DNA from: Persicaria tinctoria | Lineage: Eukaryota; Streptophyta; Magnoliopsida; Caryophyllales; Polygonaceae | NCBI GenBank assembly: GCA_037127255.1 | Contig: JBANSL010000007.1 | Coordinates: forward strand, 64,279,038 to 64,343,037 | Direction: 5' to 3' | Length of the DNA stretch: 64,000 nucleotides | Shown: in pieces, positions 33,639-43,686 of the stretch | How the letters are laid out: each line of letters begins with the position of its first letter | How positions within the stretch are numbered: position 1 is the stretch's first letter | Notes under the pieces: generated by a model | Told to the model about the DNA's origin: nothing | The model's input: only the letters and a program-made list of their open reading frames with translations | The model's database searches: none | Made by a program: the position numbers and the translations under genes

Positions 33639-34630
33639 TCACCACCGTCGCCAATCGCCGCGCTGAGCCCCGCCGCCTCCGTCTCGGATTTCCGCCGCCC
33701 ATCGCGCCGGTCGTCGCCTCCAGTCGCCGCCTGCCGTTAGCCATCTCCGCCGAGGGAGGATCTCCTTCTTCTTCTCTGTACGTGAAACCCGATTGGAGCA
33801 AATAAGGGGTTTTAATCTCTTTTACAAAAATTACAGAAACTTTCCTTGTATTTATACTATTCTCGTTTTTTGCCCTGAGTTAATTATTTATTAAGATAGA
33901 CGGCCAATATTTCTAAACTATTTGATTCTTGCCCGTTTCAGCGACACCCAGCAATCTTGAAGCACCCACGCCGGATCCCACTCCCTGAGAAATTCATATT
34001 GGTATAGATTCTTAACTTCATAGAATTAATTCAATTTCAAATTGAGTTTAGTAAAGTTAATTGTATGAAATATGAATACTAAATAGTATATTTTTTTCCG
34101 TTGGATTCAATAGGTGCTATAATCTCATCTTGTTGTCGTCAACCGATTGTCGAAGGTTAAGGCAAGTGATTTTGTTCAACGCCCTCTGCATGTTACGTGA
34201 TTCTTTTGACGTGCCTTATTAATTCTTTCGTGTCGAATGCGGCCTTGTGGCCAATTTCCTTGTCAGTCTCGATAAATTGCATATTCGCCTGCTTAATGTA
34301 ATTTATCTCCTTATTCATAAATCGTCTATATTATATTCTATTTATTATTTTATAATATTATTTACTAAATACAGTATAATTTATATCCATCCATCTATTT
34401 ATTTTATCTCGTAGGTTGATAAATTGATCTTGGAGCTAGTCTGCGGTCTGAAACAAATTAAGGATTGTGTGATGGATTCAAGATCATCGATGAGCATGGC
34501 TGCAGGATTGGTATTGCTGGATGATATCTCTGGATATGTGTGGAGGGACATCGGAAAACGGCTTCATAGCCGGTTTGATGTACGTCCTCCGGTTTCGATC
34601 GGTTTTCTTCTTCTATATATAATTTATAAT
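33639..34630. other. Intergenic; resumption of the GC-rich tract, then AT-rich
   Basis: 33639-33790 continues the GC-rich tract broken at 27991. 33810-33905 resembles, in inverse orientation, the leader of the neighbouring copia element (33044-33146). 34424-34639 has a 71-codon frame with no recognised family. Confidence 0.35.
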
Positions 34631-34735
34631 CACTACTAAAAACTAAAAAAACATAATTAGACATCTGTTTTTAACCGATGTCTTTGAAAAAAAATTCCGA
34701 TCTCTTTAGAAGGGTAGTAAAAAATCAATCCTGCA
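34631..34735 (+). mobile_element. CACTA-like terminus fragment
   Basis: Begins cactactaaaaactaaaaaaa and continues with the subterminal pair ttagacatctg, ttttaaccgatgtcttt. This resembles plant CACTA/En-Spm ends (CACTA plus gacatcggtt subterminal repeats). No opposite end is visible in the flanking unmasked DNA. Confidence 0.45.
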
Positions 34736-34802
34736 TGGAAATAAACTATATCATCAAATTATCAATCACTCTTCAATAATGTCACTATGGAAATGCATAT
34801 AT

Positions 34803-34999
34803 TATTAGGAATTAATAAATAATTGTTTATATTTATCTATTTTCAGTTGTAATCTTTAGTATCTGTCATCCGTGATTATAGCCTAGTATCTTGTTAATAT
34901 CTTTTAGTTAATAGTTCATATCTTGTATTTAATTTGTAAATCTATTTAAACAGAGCTTCGGCTCCAAGTCTAATGGAATTATCAATTACTCTTCTAACA
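34803..34999 (+). repeat. 5' LTR of the 34.8-kb copia element
   Basis: 197 bp, tattaggaattaataaat ... ttactcttctaaca. A tatttaaac word near 34945 may serve as TATA box. Confidence 0.9.
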
Positions 35000-35080
35000 T
35001 GGTATCAGAGCCTCAATTAAAATTCCTCCCAACCCTCCCTTCCAGCCATTTTAATTACGACCCTAGCTCCTCTTGGATCA

Positions 35081-38000
35081 ATGGCCAATCAATTCAACAC
35101 CATCCCCAATCTAAACGATGCTAACTCTCCGTTCATCGTTGTCCAATTTCCAAATGTTGTTCGTCTATGCTCTACCAATTATCTTGCATGGAGGAACCAG
35201 ATCGAATCAATCCTTGTTGGTTACGATCTCTACCAATTTGTCGATGGCAACCACCCATGTCCGGCAGCCACGATCACCAACACCGCTACTCCCCCTGTCA
35301 CTACCCCCAACCCAGCCTAAACAACGTGGGTTAGACAGGACAAACTCATCAATGGAGCACTGGCTGGAACCTTGACCTCGTCATTACTTCCAATGCTATC
35401 CTCCACAAAGACCTCAAAGGAGTCATGGGATCTCTTAGCAAACACTTATGCTAAGGGATCTCGAGCCCACATCCAACAGTTACGTCATCAACTCCGACTT
35501 GTTCAAAAAGGAACATCGTCCATCTCTGAATTCATGATCGGAATTCGCCGCATTGCCGATGAACTTGCTCATCTGGGCAAACCTCAAGAACAAGAAGACC
35601 TTACGGACAGGGTCCTTGAAGGACTGGACTCTGAATACCAATCCGTCATCGATTCTGTCCATGCCAGGGATACACCCATCTCGTTTGACGAGTTACACGA
35701 GAAATTGCTTCACAAAGAACTGTTTCTCCGTCGTCGTGCTTCTGCCACTCAATTCCCAGCAGTAGCCCATTACACCACTGCCAAGCCTAAACCCCATGCT
35801 CCATCGCCACCACCACAAGCCTCTCAGCCCACCAACAGAACCCCCACATCCGGCCCAAAGCCATACCTCGACAAATGCCAATACTGTGCCACCAAAGGCC
35901 ACTCTCTCTCCCGCTGCCCAGCCTTCCAAAAAGCTCACCCAACTGTGACCCTTCCCCTTGCAAATCGGTCAGCCCAGTCATCACCTCATCCTCAAGTGCA
36001 CCATGCCGCAGCCACGAATCCAGAATCTCCTTGGTTTCTTGATTCCGGGGCGTCTCATCATGTCACCTCGGATCTCGCAAATCTTTCCGTTCATTACCCG
36101 TATGATGGAACATAAGAGATTATTGTTGGTGATGGTAACACTCTGAAAATCTCTTCCACTGGTTCAGCCATCCTTCCTATATCTTCCACCAAACACTTGA
36201 GATTAAATTCAGTTTTGCATTCCCCACAAATTCGTCGTAATATTTTATCTATTAACAAATTGTGTGTAGATAATAATGTTTCGATTGGTTTTAACTCTCA
36301 TGCTTTTTGTGTCAAGGATCGTCCAACCCGGACTCCGCTTCTCACCGGTCTCGCTAAGGATGGTCTCTACGAATGGCCTACTGGTGTTGTCCCTCGGCTA
36401 CCAAACGTGCACACCGCCTCCGTGCCACCAATCTCCTGGCATCATAGATTAGGGCACCCGTCAATTAAAGTTTTTCGTTTCCTTGCTTCTCAGTTAAAAT
36501 TTCCATTCATTCCAGATTCATGTAATGCTTGCCAGGTCAATAAAAGCCATAAAATTCCATTTTCTACTTCCACTCTTACAACTTTTCGTCCACTTGAAGT
36601 TATCTATAGCGATGTTTGGACATCACCCATTCACTCTTATGATAATTACAAGTATTATGTTATATTTGTGGATCATTTTACCAAATACATATGGCTTTAT
36701 CCATTGAAAAAAAAAGTCAGATACCTTTGAAACTTTTAAAAGATTTCAAGCATTAGTTGAGAAGAAATTAGGAACCCAAATTGGGACTCTTTATTCCGAC
36801 AACGGTGGTGAATATACAGCCCTACAATCTTATTTGGCCACCAATGGGATACAACATTTCACTTCCCCGCCTCACACCCCCGAGCACAATGGGTATGCCG
36901 AGAGACGACATCGACACTTAGTTGAGATAGGTTTGTCCCTTCTAACTCACTCATTCATGCCTCGTAAATATTGGCCACATGCCATTTCTCTAGCTGCATA
37001 TCTTATTAATCGTCTCCCTACCACCACTCTTCAAAATGAAACTCCATTTCAAAAACTATTTGGTCAACCACCGAAATACGAGCATCTTAAAAGCTTCGAT
37101 TGCTTATGTTATCCGTGGCTTCGCCCCTATACCACCACAAAAATTGAACCCAAATCCATACCTTGTGTCTTTGTTGGTTACTCACCGACTCAACATGCCT
37201 AATATTGTTTAGATCCATCATCTAACCGGGTATATGTCTCTCGTCATGTTCGATTCGTGGAGAACAAATTCCCATTTGAAAGCTTACTTGTGGTAACTCC
37301 ATCTTCTGATGTTGAGGACCACTGGGCCACCATAAACCTTCCTGTCATAACCAATACCCCTCCTAATATTAATAACCCTCCTAATATTGTCAACCCAAAC
37401 CCACCCGTGGCCAACCCAACCCCTCCTAATATTTCAAATGACCAAACCCATCCAACACATGCTCTAGTTCCCCAACCCATCCCACCCCGGATTATTGAAA
37501 CTCGATCCAGAAATAATATCTCCAAACCAATCCAACGTCTCAACCTACATACCACTGTAACCCCCCCCCCCCCTTCCCCACTGTCACACACATCAACCCC
37601 CAACATCGAACCACCCCCAGTTCCAAAAACCATCACCCAAGCCTTAAAACATCCATTGTGGCGCAAGGCTATGGAAGAACAGTATCAAGCTCTCATATCC
37701 AATCAAACATGGGCTCTCGTACCTCGATCAACAGCCCCTAATGTCGTTGGATGCAAGTGGATCTTCCGCACCAAGTTCCATCCCAATGGGACTATCGATC
37801 GCCACAAGGCGCGTCTAGTAGCCAAGGGCTTTCATCAACGACCCGGTGTCGATTACTCCGAGACATTCAACCCGGTAATCAAACGAGCCACAGTTCGTCT
37901 AATCTTGAGTATTGCAGTGATGAATGACGGGCCTTTACGGCAGTTAGGCATCAACGATGCGTTTTTGCAAGGCACGCTAACGGAGGATGTGTTTATGGAT

Positions 38001-40080
38001 CAACCGGCTGGATTTACGGACTCCAAATTCCCTGATCATGTGTGTCATCTCAAGAAGGCGATCTATGGCCTCAAACAGGCCCCTCGGGCATGGTACACTG
38101 AGTTGCGTCATCATCTGCTATGCCTCGTGATGCGGATCAAGATGACCTTTTGTGGGTCCAACAATGATCTTGATCCAGGCGAGCTCTCAAGACCGATTCG
38201 AGGGCCACTGATGGCAAAGAGTCTCGTCCTCAAGAGGAAGAAGAAGGCGCCACCATGGAAGAAGATTCAAGATGTATATCGAGTGGGCCTTGGCCCATGT
38301 CGAGTGCTCTTGAGGCCCATTTCGAGTAGCTTGAATGTGTGGGCCGGTTCTAGTCTTCAAATTAGTTTATTATTTTATTAATTATTATTTTATGCAATAA
38401 ATTAATAATGCACAAGATTATATCGCCTCTAGATATATCTTGTTCCCTATGTTTTAGAATTATATCTTCTTAGGTTTATTTTTATCTTTAAGTTATTTTA
38501 ATCTATCTTTATCGAACTAAATTTTATCTTGCACGGTAGAATTGGTTCTTAGCTTTTCTATTTAAACATTGTAGTTCTATTGAATTAAAGCAGATTGAAT
38601 TAGAATTGAGAACCCCTTTATGGATTAAAGGGTTCTTGGTTATCAATCCCAAAAGCCTTCGCAATCAATTTATGTTCTTGTTCATTCATCAATCATCCGA
38701 TACCAAACCCTAATCCCAAACACAAAACCAAACACAAGAAAGAAGAGAAAAGTTGAAACAAACTGTCGCTGGAACCCAGAATCCGTCGCTGCAGAACCCA
38801 GGAGCCGTCGCTGGCAGCGGCCGCAGCAGGCTTGCTGCGCCCGCAGCATCCGTCGCCACCACTGTGCCGTCGCTGCTGCTGTTTCCTTTGTTGTCTTTTA
38901 CTTAGTTTTATTTACTTGTTTTTCTTTTCTTTTGCAATAGTTCAAAGTCTTTAATTGTAATTGTTTGTAAACATAGAGAATATCAAGAATATTGCAAGAT
39001 CGGGCCATCAACAGTTTGGGGTTCTTGATCTTGAGCCCACAGGCGAAGGATCGGGGATTCCAAACGTATCACCTCGGATTCAAGAACTCCGTCTCAGACA
39101 CTTCCCTCTTTCTCCGAAAAACATCTCCGAGCACTCTGTTTTTGCTAGTCTATGTCGACGACATAATTCTTACGGGCTCCAACAAAGATGAGGTTGAAAG
39201 GATGATCTTGAACATAACTGCACGCTTCAAACTCAAAGACTTGGGCTTCCTCAACTACTTCTTGGGTGTCGAGGTTATTCCGAGCTCTCGAGGTATCTTT
39301 CTGTCACAGCATAAATATATTTCTGATCTCCTACATCGTTATAACATGGTTGATGCCAAGCCATACTCAACACCACTGGCTCCTGATGTTGATCTCTCGT
39401 CGAAATCTGATTCTCTCTTGCCCGATCCACTCCCCTATCGGCAAGCTCTAGGGAGTCTCCAGTATCTCTCTCTAACACGCCCTGATTTGGCCTTTAGTGT
39501 CAACAAATTGTCTCAGTATATGCAATGACCCACTGAGATTCATTGGACGGCACTCAAACGCCTACTACCGTATTTGAACGGTACCTCTGCCAAGGGTCTC
39601 TTCATCCACCGAAAATCGGGCTTCAATCTTCATGCCTTTTCCGATGCGGATTGGGCAGGTGACAAGTCTGACTATCGATCAACGGGAGCACACCTTGTTT
39701 ATCTTGGTGCCAATCCAATTTCATGGAGTTCGAAGAAACAACGCACCGTAGCTAGATCATCAACGGAAGCCGAATATCGATCAGTTGCTAACATTGCGGC
39801 AGAACTCCAATGGCTTCGATCGCTTATGGGAGAACTTGGTTTAGGTCCTGTCCAGCCACCAGTATTCTACTGTGACAATGTTGGAGCAGTTCGACTATCG
39901 GCAAATCCAGTTTTCCACTCCCGTATGAAGCACCTAGCTCTCGACTACCATTTCATCCGTGAACAGGTGCAATCAAACTCCATTCGTGTGTCTCATGTTG
40001 CTAATGATGATCAGTTGGCAGACCACGCTTCACCATGCTTCTCGACAAGATTGGTCTCTCGGAACCTCCGCCCATCTTGC
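35081..40080 (+). pseudogene. Copia Gag-Pol polyprotein, disrupted
   Basis: Gag begins MANQFNTIPNLNDANSPF (35081), with a stop after NPA (35318), then LLANTYAKGSRAHIQQL and LTDRVLEGLDSEYQSVI, and zinc knuckle CQYCATKGHSLSRC. Protease WFLDSGASHHVTSD is followed by a stop at 36113. Integrase has WHHRLGHPS, YSDVWTSP, FVDHFTKYIWLYPL; an A-run frameshift near 36715; then TLYSDNGGEY and HTPEHNGYAERRHR, and a stop at 37201. RT has WIFRTKFHPNGTIDRHKARL and LKKAIYGLKQAPRAWY, is interrupted by a solo LTR (38128-39071), then LGFKNSVSDTSLFLR and LLVYVDDIIL. RNase H has SDADWAGDKSDYRST, RSSTEAEYRSVAN and YCDNVGAVRLSA, ending with a small deletion at LADHASP. Not functional. Confidence 0.92.
38128..39071 (+). 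mobile_element. Solo LTR (probably Ty3/gypsy) in the RT region
   Basis: 944 bp starting tgatgcggatc and ending acgtatca, flanked by 5-bp TSD cctcg (38123-38127 and 39072-39076). The empty-site reading LCLGFKNS rejoins the RT frame, which confirms the borders. Only one LTR-like unit is present, so loss of the internal part by LTR recombination is inferred. A short coding-like word near 38190 (RPIRGPLMAKS) recalls gypsy polyprotein tails, so a truncated element is an alternative. Confidence 0.72.
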
Positions 40081-40087
40081 GGGGGCA

Positions 40088-40211
40088 TATTAGGAATTAA
40101 TAAATAATTGTTTGTATTTATCTATTTTCAGTTGTAATCTTTAGTATCTGTCATCCGTGATTATAGCCTAGTATCTTGTTAATATCTTTTAGTTAATAGT
40201 TCATATCTTGT
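40088..40211 (+). repeat. 3' LTR of the 34.8-kb copia element, first part
   Basis: Identical to the first 124 bp of 34803-34999 except for one substitution seen by eye. It is cut at the TSD cttgt (40207-40211) by the next copia element and continues at 46880-46903, where about 45 bp are missing relative to the 5' LTR. Confidence 0.88.
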
Positions 40212-41211
40212 TGTAATGATATGTGTTTAATTTCCTATGTCTTGTATGCCTTATATGTTACTTGTATTGTTGTGTGTATGCTTGTAACATGTATGAACAT
40301 GATGACTATACATATTACATATAGGTAACATATATACAATGTATGGATGCATACTTTATCATATATTCGACTGAGTTGTATTGAGCTATTTATAGCTTGA
40401 TCCTCTAAAGAATATATATGTTTAAAGTATGGTGTGATAATACATTTGTATCATATGATATAGCTATATGTATAATATGTATACACCAAGAGTTAGGAAG
40501 CTTACCTCGTTATTGGGCTTTAAACCCATTAACTGAGACAGGCCCATGATTGCCGGACTGGATTGAGGAAAGCCCATGAGCTTGAGCCCGTTGCCAGCTG
40601 AAACCCTAAGTTGAGACGCTGCGTTTTGCTTGGCTGGCGCTCTCCTTTGGTGACCTAGCTATATAAGCTCCCTTTGGAGCTTTCCTGCCGTCGTACTGTT
40701 CAGCTTTCTCTCTCTCTTCATCTTCCACACAAACGCTCTCTCTTCTAGGGTTTTCTAGGGTTTGGTGTTCCTCTCCCTTTGCCTGAAGATTCTACGAGCG
40801 AGGAAGTGAAGAAGGTGGCCGACAGTGTCCCTGGTGGTGCTCTGGTGGCCGGCGCTTCAAGCTCTGGGCATTAGCTCTCCTTCTCCAGGCGATCTAGGGT
40901 TGAGATCGAAGATCTCTTCGATCTCGGTTCCCACACAGGGGGATTTTCTTTCTCTCTTGGTTTCTGATCTCATGCATGCTTAGATCTAGGAGTTTTTGTA
41001 TCTCTTACTTGATCTGTCTCTGTACGAACTCATATCTAGTGGATTTGGCCAACTCTTGAGGCCCCGTGGATGTAGGTCATTGACCGAACCACGTAAATCG
41101 CTTGTGTTCGTTCTTTGAGTTGTTTGCTTCGATCAGATCTGTTATCTCTTGCTCGATTTCATACGCTTCCGCATATTTGCCTATCTCGTTTATCGATCTT
41201 TAGGTTTTACA
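40212..41211 (+). repeat. 5' LTR of the Tork-like copia element
   Basis: 1000 bp, tgtaatgatatgtg ... ctttaggttttaca; TATA box tatataag at 40660-40667, with a CT-rich leader after it. Confidence 0.93.
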
Positions 41212-41550
41212 ACGTGGTATCAGAGCTTGAGTGTCGCGTTTCCGATTTCCTGGCTCATTGTTGAGTTCTAGGGATAGGTTACGGGTGTAGGGCCCGGACT
41301 GACCTAAAAGGCGACATCGCTGGTCGGCACCCCCCCTGCATGACATACCACACCCTTGGTTGCTAGATCTAGGCTTCTGTGCTTGTTTTTTGGCTTCTGA
41401 TGTTTAGATCTGTGTATTTTGTTGCTTGTTCTTGCAACTTTGTGCTAGATTTTTTTGGTTACTGTCAAGATTCAAGGTTTTCTTGAATCTGAAAGTGTGT
41501 TGTTTCACTTACTAACTTGGTTTCTTTGTTTTTGCAAGGTACTGGTTACT

Positions 41551-43686
41551 ATGGGTGACAAAGGCACCTATCTAAAGCCCTTCAATGGCCACACAGATTT
41601 TGCTATGTGGCAAATAAAAATGAAGGCAATTTTGACAAAAGAAAAATGCTGGGTTGCTGTTACAAATAAGTTTCCTGAGAACACTTCTAAGGACAAAATT
41701 ATGGAAACTGATGAACAGGCCCACAGTGAGATCATGCTACGCTTGGGAGATGAAGTTGCTAGACAGGTTTATAGTCTTGAGTCAGCTGAAAAGCTGTGGG
41801 AGGGGTTAGAAGCCCTCTATTTGGTAAAATCTCTCCCTTCTCGAGTTAATCTGTTTAATAAGCTGTTTACTTTTAAAATGGATGTTTCTTGCCCTTTATC
41901 TGAGAATCTGGATAAGTTTTTAACTATTATTCAAGATTTACAACGCTGTGGTGATAAAGTTGAGGAAACTCAGCAATGTGTGTTGTTGTTAAATGCTTTG
42001 CCTGCTCAGTTTGACACTTTTAAAGATGTTGTTCAATATAGCACTGATAAATTAGATAAAAAGGTTATCCTTGAGTCTATTATTCAGAAAAATGATGCAT
42101 TGAAAGTGTTTAAAAACAAATATGAGTCTAAATCTGACACCAAAACTGAGAATAAGAATGAAGTTCTTGTTTCCAAAGGTAGGTTCAGAGGCAATAAGCC
42201 TAACAACAACCAAAATCAAAATAGGAATAAACCTCAGAAGGACAATGGAAAACCTGAGTCTAGTCAACATGGAAAAACTGACAAGCCTGATAAATCTCAC
42301 TTGATGTGTTCCTATTGCTCTAAGTCTGGTCATATTGAAAAACATTGTTTCAAAAGAAAAAGAGATGAAAAGGCTGCTGGTAAGCAACCTAATGTGTCTA
42401 ATGTGTTTGAATCTCATCCTTATTATACTCATGAAGTGCTTGCATTATTAAACACTGCTGATTCTAATACCTGGATTTTGGATTCTGGATGTACTATGCA
42501 TGCTACCTATCATAAGTCTTGGTTTCATGATCTTAAATGCTTTGATGGTGGCACTGTTATGCTTGGTGATCATTCTGTGCTTAAGATTAAAGGTGTTGGA
42601 TCTATTGCTTTAAAGATGTTTGATAATGTGGTTAGAGTTATTAAGGATGTTAAATGGGTTCCTGCTTTAAGAAGAAATTTGATGTCTGAAAGTACCCTTG
42701 AAGATTTGAATTATGATGTGTTTAGCTCTGCAGGTGTGAGAGTTGTCACTAAGGATGGTAAGCCTGTTATAAATTGTCTTAAAAAGGGTGGTTTATATGA
42801 ACTAATTGCTACTCCTGTGATGAATTTCTCCTCTGCTACTGCTCTCACTATTGCTAACTCTGAGAAAACCATGTCTTTAAATGATACTCTTATGTGGCAT
42901 AATAGATTAGGTCATATAGGAAATAAAGGTTTAGAACACTTGCATAAATCTGGCATTCTTAACTCTAGACCTTGCACTATTGAGTTATGTGAAAACTGTG
43001 TGCTTGGTAAACATACTAGAAAAGGTTTCAAGTCATCTGTTCATGTCTCTACTGCTCCTCTTGATTATATACATTCTGATCTATGGGGCCCTGCCCAAGT
43101 TTCCACTGTTGGTCATAAAAGATACTTTATGTCTCTTGTTGATCATTACAACAGATATGTTTGGGTGTATTTGTTGAAGACTAAAGATGAAGCTTTTGAA
43201 GTTTTTAAGATATGGAAAACTAGAGTTGAAAAAGAAACTGGATTATCTGTTAAGTGTTTGAAAACTGACAATGGTTTGGAGTTTTGCAATTCTGTGTTTA
43301 ATTCTTTCTGTCATGAGCATGGTATAAAAAGACATTTGACTATTCCTGGTACCCCTCAGCAAAATGGTACAGCTGAGAGGTTAAATAGAACTCTTCTTGA
43401 AAAAGCTAGATGCATGTTAATCTCTTCTGGTTTGAAACATAGTTTATGGGGTGAAGTTGTGGTTACTTCTGCTTATTTGATTAATAGAACTCCTTCATCT
43501 GTGATTGCTTTTAAAACACCTTATGAGTTATGGACTAAAAGAATACCTAAACTTGATCACTTAAAACCTTTTGGTTGTACTGTCTATTCTTATGTCAATC
43601 AAGGTAAGTTGGAACTCAGGTCACAGAAATGTGTTCTCCTGGGGTATCCTGAAGGTGTCAAAGGGTATAAACTTTTAATTGTTTAA
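41551..43686 (+). CDS. Copia Gag-protease-integrase (first part of Pol, ends at an in-frame stop)
   Basis: The first plausible start is MGDKGTYLKPFNGHTDF at 41551; the open frame reaches upstream to 41455 but those residues look like leader. Gag core (WQIKMKAILTKEKCW, LWEGLEALYLVKSLPSRV, VLLLNALPAQFDTFKDVV) is followed by zinc knuckle CSYCSKSGHIEKHC and protease ILDSGCTMHATYHKSWF. GAG-pre-integrase has WHNRLGHIGNKGLEHLHK and CENCVLGKHTRKGFKS. The integrase core has HSDLWGP, VDHYNRYVWVYLL, LKTDNGLEF and PQQNGTAERLNRTLLEKAR, with the DDE residues in place. The frame stops at TAA 43684-43686, after GYKLLIV, where related elements continue with a residue before PG. The following frame (43687 on) is in the same phase, so a single nonsense mutation separates the two halves. 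Confidence 0.93.
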   Translation: MGDKGTYLKPFNGHTDFAMWQIKMKAILTKEKCWVAVTNKFPENTSKDKIMETDEQAHSEIMLRLGDEVARQVYSLESAEKLWEGLEALYLVKSLPSRVNLFNKLFTFKMDVSCPLSENLDKFLTIIQDLQRCGDKVEETQQCVLLLNALPAQFDTFKDVVQYSTDKLDKKVILESIIQKNDALKVFKNKYESKSDTKTENKNEVLVSKGRFRGNKPNNNQNQNRNKPQKDNGKPESSQHGKTDKPDKSHLMCSYCSKSGHIEKHCFKRKRDEKAAGKQPNVSNVFESHPYYTHEVLALLNTADSNTWILDSGCTMHATYHKSWFHDLKCFDGGTVMLGDHSVLKIKGVGSIALKMFDNVVRVIKDVKWVPALRRNLMSESTLEDLNYDVFSSAGVRVVTKDGKPVINCLKKGGLYELIATPVMNFSSATALTIANSEKTMSLNDTLMWHNRLGHIGNKGLEHLHKSGILNSRPCTIELCENCVLGKHTRKGFKSSVHVSTAPLDYIHSDLWGPAQVSTVGHKRYFMSLVDHYNRYVWVYLLKTKDEAFEVFKIWKTRVEKETGLSVKCLKTDNGLEFCNSVFNSFCHEHGIKRHLTIPGTPQQNGTAERLNRTLLEKARCMLISSGLKHSLWGEVVVTSAYLINRTPSSVIAFKTPYELWTKRIPKLDHLKPFGCTVYSYVNQGKLELRSQKCVLLGYPEGVKGYKLLIV

